From DATGZX01 sp035296965 (lineage in GTDB: Bacteria; Planctomycetota; Planctomycetia; Gemmatales; Gemmataceae), in NCBI GenBank assembly GCA_035296965.1, contig DATGZX010000421.1:1-37893 (forward strand): a DNA stretch of 37,893 bases, written 5' to 3'. Each line of letters begins with the position of its first letter. Positions within the stretch are counted from its first letter, which is position 1. Positions 32,997 to 37,893 of this stretch are shown here, in pieces. Position numbers and translations under genes: made by a program. Under the pieces are notes generated by a model. That model was given only the letters and a program-made list of their open reading frames with translations. It was not told the DNA's origin and searched no databases.

Positions 32997-33022
32997 CGTA
33001 TGAGACGAAGATCGGGCGCTCG

Positions 33023-33085
33023 GCGCTCGGCGCAAGTCGCCTGGCCCAGCCGCAACTGCTGACCGCGCTCGGCGCAGGTCTCCTG
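33023..33085. repeat. Two-copy tandem repeat, 42-base period
   Basis: GCGCTCGGCGCAAGTCGCCT (33023-33043) recurs at 33065-33085 with two changes. The complement reads GQETCAERGQQLRLGQ-like peptide, a phrase I recall from spurious planctomycete predictions, so it is probably a dispersed repeat. Confidence 0.6.
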
Positions 33086-33675
33086 ACCTCGCCGCATTTG
33101 GGAGGACAGAAGGGCGCCTAAACGCGAAACGGGCACTTTGCAATAAACGCAGAAAAAACGCGGTTTTTGGCGCCGCCTAAGAATTATGAGAATGGCTCCT
33201 CCCAAAATTGCCATGTCGAGGCCTCGAAAAGTGTCAAAAACACGGGGTTTTTGCGTAGTGATCATTTTGGGACTAAAAAGGCCCTTGGCGCAAAATGTGT
33301 TTGGAGCCTCAAAAACAAGCTAGTCACACGATAGTAAAGATTCTTTTACTCTTCATTTTTGGACGAGCCGCTTTTCTTGACGGGCCAAATTCCCTGGAAA
33401 AATCAGCAAAAATGCTCAGGCGGGGATCTCATCGATCAAAATGGGATCGACAGCCTATCTAAGACGTGTTGTCTGGGGTACGTCCGCGCAAGTGTCATTT
33501 TTGACCATGCAAGGCAGCCAATCAGCTGCATTGCTTCTCTCGGCGAAATCTGCCCCAGCAGATCGAACCCGACAGCCGCAACCGTATCACAGATCCTGAC
33601 GACGTGCTCATGAGCAGGCACGGATCAATGCATTCGTCGCGAACGCGCTGCCGGCCGGCGCGGTGAAGTGGGCCC

Positions 33676-33694
33676 GCGCGAGTATGCTTGACGC
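33676..33694 (+). repeat. Solo copy of the 8596-8622 arm core
   Basis: GCGCGAGTATGCTTGACGC matches the core of the right arm at 8602-8620 with two changes. As at the first site it stands right after the 3' end of a minus-strand gene. No complementary arm is seen nearby. Confidence 0.5.
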
Positions 33695-33714
33695 CTCTAC
33701 GCTGCTTGACCCGC

Positions 33715-34191
33715 TCACCTCTGCTCACCGAGTAGCTTGTCGATTTTCTTGATCAGGACTTCCTTCAAATCGGGCGCGTAGCCGATGTGCAGATCGCACC
33801 CCGTCCCCTTGTCGTCGAGGATCAGGATTGTTGGGAAGGCACGCACGCCGTAGTCTAGGCGTGTTGAGCCAGCCTTGATGGTTGGGTACTTGAGGCCCAT
33901 TTTCTTGATGACGAATCGAGCGTCCGCATCATTCTCATCGATGTTCATTCCCAGGATGGCGACTGGCTTGCCCTTGTAATGTTCCGCCAGTTCATTGAGC
34001 TGCGGCATGGAACGGACGCACCAGAAGCAGCCGCGATACCAGTAGTCGAGCACAAGAACCTTGCCCTTGAAGTCAGCCAGCTTCACCGACTTGCCGTCAA
34101 GATCGGTCGTCGTCCATGCGACGGTCTTGCCTAAAAATCGTGTCTCAGAAGCGCTCTGCTCACCATCTTTATTGCTCTCGTGCAAGCACAA
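33715..34191 (-). CDS. TlpA/thioredoxin-like protein, probably lacking its 5' end
   Basis: The thioredoxin domain spans nearly the whole product: KVLVLDYWYRGCFWCVRSMP carries the CxxC pair (Cys-Phe-Trp-Cys), and AFPTILILD the cis-Pro. It belongs to the TlpA/AhpC-TSA group, which reduces disulphides outside the cytoplasm. No signal peptide or ATG is present: 34191 is a TTG, and the frame stays open upstream to 34302 with protein-like sequence (SQGWLNYLSSCERSISFDWK) but no start codon before a TAA at 34303-34305. Family members usually have 100 or more extra N-terminal residues. I infer a 5'-truncated gene, cut near the start of the sigma factor gene. The TTG start is given only as a placeholder. 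Confidence 0.7.
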   Translation of the reverse strand: MCLHESNKDGEQSASETRFLGKTVAWTTTDLDGKSVKLADFKGKVLVLDYWYRGCFWCVRSMPQLNELAEHYKGKPVAILGMNIDENDADARFVIKKMGLKYPTIKAGSTRLDYGVRAFPTILILDDKGTGCDLHIGYAPDLKEVLIKKIDKLLGEQR

Positions 34192-34322
34192 TTTCCAATC
34201 GAAGCTGATCGATCTTTCGCAAGAGCTTAAATAATTGAGCCAACCTTGCGACTTCAGGCGACTACTATATAGCCGTTGCCCATCGGCCGTCGAGTGCCTT
34301 TGTTAATTAGAGAACCGCAGAC

Positions 34323-37300
34323 ATGAAGGATTTGCAAGCCAACGTCATCTTGCGCCACCTGCGGAAACTCGCGGCGCCCCGGGAGCACGAGCAGCAACCA
34401 GATGCGGAATTGCTCCGGCGCTTTGCGACCGTAGGTGGCGAGGCTGCGTTCGAAACCTTGCTCCAGCGTCATGGGCCAATGGTCCTCCAAGTTGCCCAGC
34501 GCGTCCTTCGCAATCGGGAAGATGCCGAGGACGTCTTTCAGGCCGTGTTCCTCACACTCGCCCGCAAGGCCCTGAGCATCCGCAAAGGTGAGTCGCTGGG
34601 GGCCTGGCTCCATGGGGTCGCCCACCTGCTGGCCCTTCAGTCCCAGCGAGTTCGAGCACGCCGAGAGGCTCACGAGGGCCGGGTTGTCACACGCATCCCT
34701 ACGGATCCTGCAGCAGAAATCACGCTCCACGAAGCGGAGAAGATACTCGATGAAGAGTTACAGCGGCTCCCGAGCAAATATCGAGCGCCGCTGGTGCTGT
34801 GTTATTTGGAGGGAGCCACGCGGGATGAGGCCGCGAAGCAGCTTGGCTTGTCGCTGGCCACGCTCAAACGCCGGCTAGAGCGCAGTCGCTCGCTCCTGCG
34901 CCATCGTCTGATTTCCCGGGGGCTCAGCCTGCCTGCCGCGCTGGCGGCAACCTTACTGGGACAGGCCTCTGCGCCAGCAGCGCTGCCTGGCCATCTGATT
35001 CAGCCAACTGTGCGGCTCGGCGTACTCCTGGCTCAGGGCAAACCAATGACCGCGGGGACCATCGCCGTCAGGGTCACGGAGTTGATGGGGCACTTTTCGG
35101 GAGGAATGGGCATGAGCAAGCTGCAACTGGCGGCGCTTGGGCTGGTGTTCGGCCTGTTGACTGCGGGCGCCGGCGTCCTCGCCCACCGCGCGGCGGCTGC
35201 GAATGGATCGCCGATCGAACAAGAGGAGGCACTCGCCGCCCTTACGCGAGAGGCAGACCAGGAGAAGACGGTCCGCCGGCAAGCCGGGCATACGGACCTT
35301 TACGGCGACCCACTACCGGCGGAGGCCATTTGCCGGCTAGGGACGACACGATTGCGTACCGCCTACGCATCCAGTTTGGTGTTTGCACGGGACGGCAACT
35401 CGCTGTTTGCACTCGGCCTCGGCTTCGATTCGTGGGATGTTGCCACGGGCAAGCTTCTCCGCCGTCTCTCTGGCATTTCCAAGGGAACGGGCTCTCTTTC
35501 CCCGGATGGAAAACTCATTGCCTCGATAGATTATCAGGATCGAACGGTGCGCCTGTCAGATGCGGTCACAGGTGCTCTACTGCGCAAATTTGGGAGGGTA
35601 CTCTACGAGGGCCTCAGTTTTTCGCCGGATGGCAAGGTGCTTGCGGCCTTTGGCAACTCGATTTCATCGCGTCCCCAAGCAACCCTGGATCTCTGGAACG
35701 TTGCGAGCGGTGAACGCGTTCATAAGTGCGCGGGGCACGAGGGCCAGGTGCTGTGCGCGGCATTCACACCCGACAGCAAGACTCTGGTAAGCGGCGGGGC
35801 TGACCGCTCCATTCGCCTTTGGGATGTGGCGACCGGCAAGGAAACTCGGTGCATGAACGGCTGCCCTGTGGCCATTGGTCAAATCGCCGTGTCGCCGAAC
35901 GCGACCCGGCTAGCCATCATCGGACAACTCGAAGATGGTTGGCGCAGACCGGAATATCGGGTTCGCATTTGGGACATGGGAGCCGGAACGGAAATTCGAC
36001 AGCTCGCCGTTCCACCAAACCACGATTCGCTGGCCGATGTAGGTTTCAAGGCAGCCCTATTTGCCCCCGACGGCAAGACGTTGGTCACGGGCGGAGCCGA
36101 TCGTTACGCTCGGGTTTGGGACCTGACCACCGGCCAAGAAGTGAAGCGCATCGACGTTGGGTGTGCGAATCTTAGCTGCATGGCCCTATCCCCTGACGGC
36201 AAAGTGTTGGCTGTGGGTATACCGCTCATAACCATCCGCCTGATCGAACTGGCCAGCGGCAAGGACCTTGTTCCCTTGGCCGGACATCAGGGCGGTGTTT
36301 TCCAAAGTGCAACCTTTTCCGGCAAAGGCTCGATTGTGACAGCGGGTTATGGCCCAACCTTCCTCGTGTGGGACGCTATGACGGGCCAACTCCAGTGCCA
36401 GGTGGGTAAGACAGGAGCAACGAGCTTCAGCTACTCGTTTGCTCGACATGGCAGCATGGCCGTCTCCACCAATTGGAACGAAGCGGGTATTCGCGTTTGG
36501 GATTTGCGAGCAGGCACGGAGCCGCGCCGGCTACTGGAGGATTATGCCGAGAAACCGCCGCAAATGATTGCACTTTCTGCCGACGGCAGCAAACTGGCGT
36601 TGTCTCCTCTGTCCGGGGGCCGTGTCGATGTATTCGATACTTCTACAGGCAAGATGCTTCGGCACTTCGAAGACGCAAGTGTCCATGTCTTTGCGGGCGC
36701 AGGTTTCGACGCTCGGGGGCAAATGCTAGCCCTCTATTGCAGCGATAATACGGCTCGCCTGTGGAACCTCACCAATGGCACCAAACCGCGAAGGTTGGGG
36801 CTGCCGGGAGAGGGACGACAAGTTGGCAGTCCGGTACCCCCCCTTCAAAGCGACGGCCCTGAGGTCGGCTATATCGCCAAGCTTTCGCCGGACGGCAAAC
36901 TCTTGGCGCACTGCCGCCAAGGTCCGAGTGGTGGACTTACGATTTACGACGTTGCGGCCGGTATGAAGCTGCCCCAGACCTTCGATCTGCTCGGTGCAGC
37001 CGCTAGCTTGGCCTTCAGCCCGGATGGCCGCATGCTTGCGTGCGGTGGGCACAGTAATAACCCTGACATTTACTTGCTGGAGGTCGCCAGCGGCAAGGTG
37101 CGGCAACACCTTGTAGGCCACCAAAGCTATGTTGTCTCGTTGACGTTCTCCTCGGACGGGAAAATGCTTGTCTCAGGCAGTATGGACACCACGGCACTGG
37201 TTTGGGACCTAACGGGTGGCCAGCGAGCGCAAGCCACACCGGACCACGCCTTATCGGCCCCGGACCCGGACACCTGCTGGACAAAACTGGCAAGCAGTGA

Positions 37301-37760
37301 CGCAGCAACCGCCTTTGATGCCATGCGCAAGCTTGCCCGCGATCCGGCCAAGGTAGTTCCTTTCCTGGCAACACGGCTCCGTGCCATAACACCTGCCGAC
37401 GCGGCGCTAGTAAGACGTCTGGTGGCCGAGCTTGGCAGCGATCAGTTCCGCCTTCGGGAACAGGCGGCCGCGGAGTTAGCCAAGCTCGGTGAATTAGCAC
37501 TTCCGTCTTGTCGAGAGGCCCTTGCCGTCCAGCCTTCTGCCGAAGTTCGTCGGCGGTTGGAGGGGATTCTCCAGACTCCGCGAAGTCTCTCCGCGGACCA
37601 GTTGCGCAATTTACGCGCCATTGAACTGCTCGAATGGATCGACACGCCGGAAGCCAGGCGGCTCATGGAACGAATCGCCCAGGGAGCCTCGGAAGCCCGT
37701 CTCACGCAGGAAGCAAAGGCGTCGCTGGAGCGGCTTCGCGAAAGAGAGCGTGCGCGCTAA
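34323..37760 (+). CDS. ECF sigma factor fused to membrane helix and WD40 propeller
   Basis: The 1145-residue product has sigma-70 region 2 (about 40-105, AFETLLQRHGPMVLQVAQRV, NREDAEDVFQAVFLTLARKA), region 4 (about 140-195, LPSKYRAPLVLCYLEGATRD, LGLSLATLKRRLERSRSLL), a linker, one membrane helix (about 266-288, KLQLAALGLVFGLLTAGAG), then some 14 WD40-like repeats (about 335-975, e.g. DGKTLVTGGADRYARVWDLT) and a HEAT-like helical tail (about 980-1100). The sigma part would be cytoplasmic and the propeller outside, so the membrane protein could bind a signal and the sigma be released or act at the membrane. This plan is characteristic of planctomycetes. No anti-sigma gene is adjacent. Confidence 0.92.
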   Translation: MKDLQANVILRHLRKLAAPREHEQQPDAELLRRFATVGGEAAFETLLQRHGPMVLQVAQRVLRNREDAEDVFQAVFLTLARKALSIRKGESLGAWLHGVAHLLALQSQRVRARREAHEGRVVTRIPTDPAAEITLHEAEKILDEELQRLPSKYRAPLVLCYLEGATRDEAAKQLGLSLATLKRRLERSRSLLRHRLISRGLSLPAALAATLLGQASAPAALPGHLIQPTVRLGVLLAQGKPMTAGTIAVRVTELMGHFSGGMGMSKLQLAALGLVFGLLTAGAGVLAHRAAAANGSPIEQEEALAALTREADQEKTVRRQAGHTDLYGDPLPAEAICRLGTTRLRTAYASSLVFARDGNSLFALGLGFDSWDVATGKLLRRLSGISKGTGSLSPDGKLIASIDYQDRTVRLSDAVTGALLRKFGRVLYEGLSFSPDGKVLAAFGNSISSRPQATLDLWNVASGERVHKCAGHEGQVLCAAFTPDSKTLVSGGADRSIRLWDVATGKETRCMNGCPVAIGQIAVSPNATRLAIIGQLEDGWRRPEYRVRIWDMGAGTEIRQLAVPPNHDSLADVGFKAALFAPDGKTLVTGGADRYARVWDLTTGQEVKRIDVGCANLSCMALSPDGKVLAVGIPLITIRLIELASGKDLVPLAGHQGGVFQSATFSGKGSIVTAGYGPTFLVWDAMTGQLQCQVGKTGATSFSYSFARHGSMAVSTNWNEAGIRVWDLRAGTEPRRLLEDYAEKPPQMIALSADGSKLALSPLSGGRVDVFDTSTGKMLRHFEDASVHVFAGAGFDARGQMLALYCSDNTARLWNLTNGTKPRRLGLPGEGRQVGSPVPPLQSDGPEVGYIAKLSPDGKLLAHCRQGPSGGLTIYDVAAGMKLPQTFDLLGAAASLAFSPDGRMLACGGHSNNPDIYLLEVASGKVRQHLVGHQSYVVSLTFSSDGKMLVSGSMDTTALVWDLTGGQRAQATPDHALSAPDPDTCWTKLASSDAATAFDAMRKLARDPAKVVPFLATRLRAITPADAALVRRLVAELGSDQFRLREQAAAELAKLGELALPSCREALAVQPSAEVRRRLEGILQTPRSLSADQLRNLRAIELLEWIDTPEARRLMERIAQGASEARLTQEAKASLERLRERERAR

Positions 37761-37893
37761 CCCATGTTTAACAGGTGCTGAAGGCCCAACTGGCGTTCGC
37801 CCTGATTTTTCCGCATCGCAGACCTCCATTTCGCAAAACACATAGTGACAATATCAGCTGCGTTCTCCTGGGATTATCGTAAGATTTCACATG

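Larger units (their letters stand above)
32873..33714. other. Gene-poor, repeat-bearing stretch
   Basis: These 842 bases hold the methyltransferase fragment, a tandem repeat, and then about 600 bases that are AT-richer than their surroundings with two near-palindromes of the form AAAAACxCGGxGTTTTTG (around 33147-33171 and 33236-33252). Open frames such as 32978-33265 minus and 33359-33613 plus have no family features. The lower GC and decayed gene suggest insertion or deletion history. Confidence 0.55.

Noticed and set aside
33022..33100. Possible CRISPR-like repeat-spacer unit
   Set aside because: Only two copies of a 21-base unit with a 42-base period, no cas gene and GC-rich repeat-type sequence; a simple tandem repeat.

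Overview
The window looks like chromosomal DNA of a planctomycete, most likely a Gemmatales-type organism. This rests on the roughly 60% GC base composition, an ECF sigma factor fused to a membrane segment plus a WD40 propeller, a Cys-rich repeat lipid-efflux-neighbour protein, a secreted TAT-type Gfo/Idh/MocA oxidoreductase, and short dispersed palindromic repeats of the kind that riddle these genomes. No rRNA, phage or CRISPR array is seen. One tRNA-Thr(CGU) is present.

Left part (1-9.1 kb): accessory and rearranged. The window opens in the last codons of an ISAs1-like transposase whose element appears to sit inside an RND efflux-pump gene; only the C-terminal third of the pump is left here. 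A long palindrome follows, then, on the opposite strand, a Cys-rich secreted small protein and a NodT/TolC-like outer membrane lipoprotein that would normally serve the pump. Next come a secreted alpha/beta hydrolase, a small heme catalase-like peroxidase, the tRNA, a variant GGDEF protein paired with a DUF2513 protein, and a class II-like cytochrome c. Several hairpin elements fill the gaps.

Middle part (9.4-27.6 kb): respiration, sensing and ion transport. A tightly coupled operon (overlapping start/stop codons) encodes a cbb3-type oxidase: a membrane protein, CcoN, CcoO, two small membrane proteins (one of 58 aa), the copper ATPase CcoI and a DsbD/TauE-like membrane protein. No diheme CcoP is present. 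Facing it are two translationally coupled histidine kinases (MASE1-PAS-PAS-PAS-HisKA_2 and REC-PAS-PAS-HisKA-HATPase-REC), and then, on the same strand, an operon of a DUF47/PhoU-like protein, a pyruvate-phosphate-dikinase-like protein lacking its C-terminal PEP/pyruvate barrel, and an MgtA-type P-type ATPase. High-affinity oxidase, PAS kinases and Mg2+ ATPase together suggest a low-oxygen or energy-stress island; this is inference.

Right part (27.9-37.9 kb): a TAT-exported oxidoreductase, a lipoprotein membrane-fusion (HlyD-like) protein, a squalene-cyclase-fold-like secreted protein, a stand-alone molbindin (Mop/TOBE) protein, an 840-base gene-poor stretch holding a methyltransferase fragment and repeats, a TlpA-like thioredoxin domain protein that seems to have lost its 5' end, and the 1145-residue sigma factor-WD40 protein.
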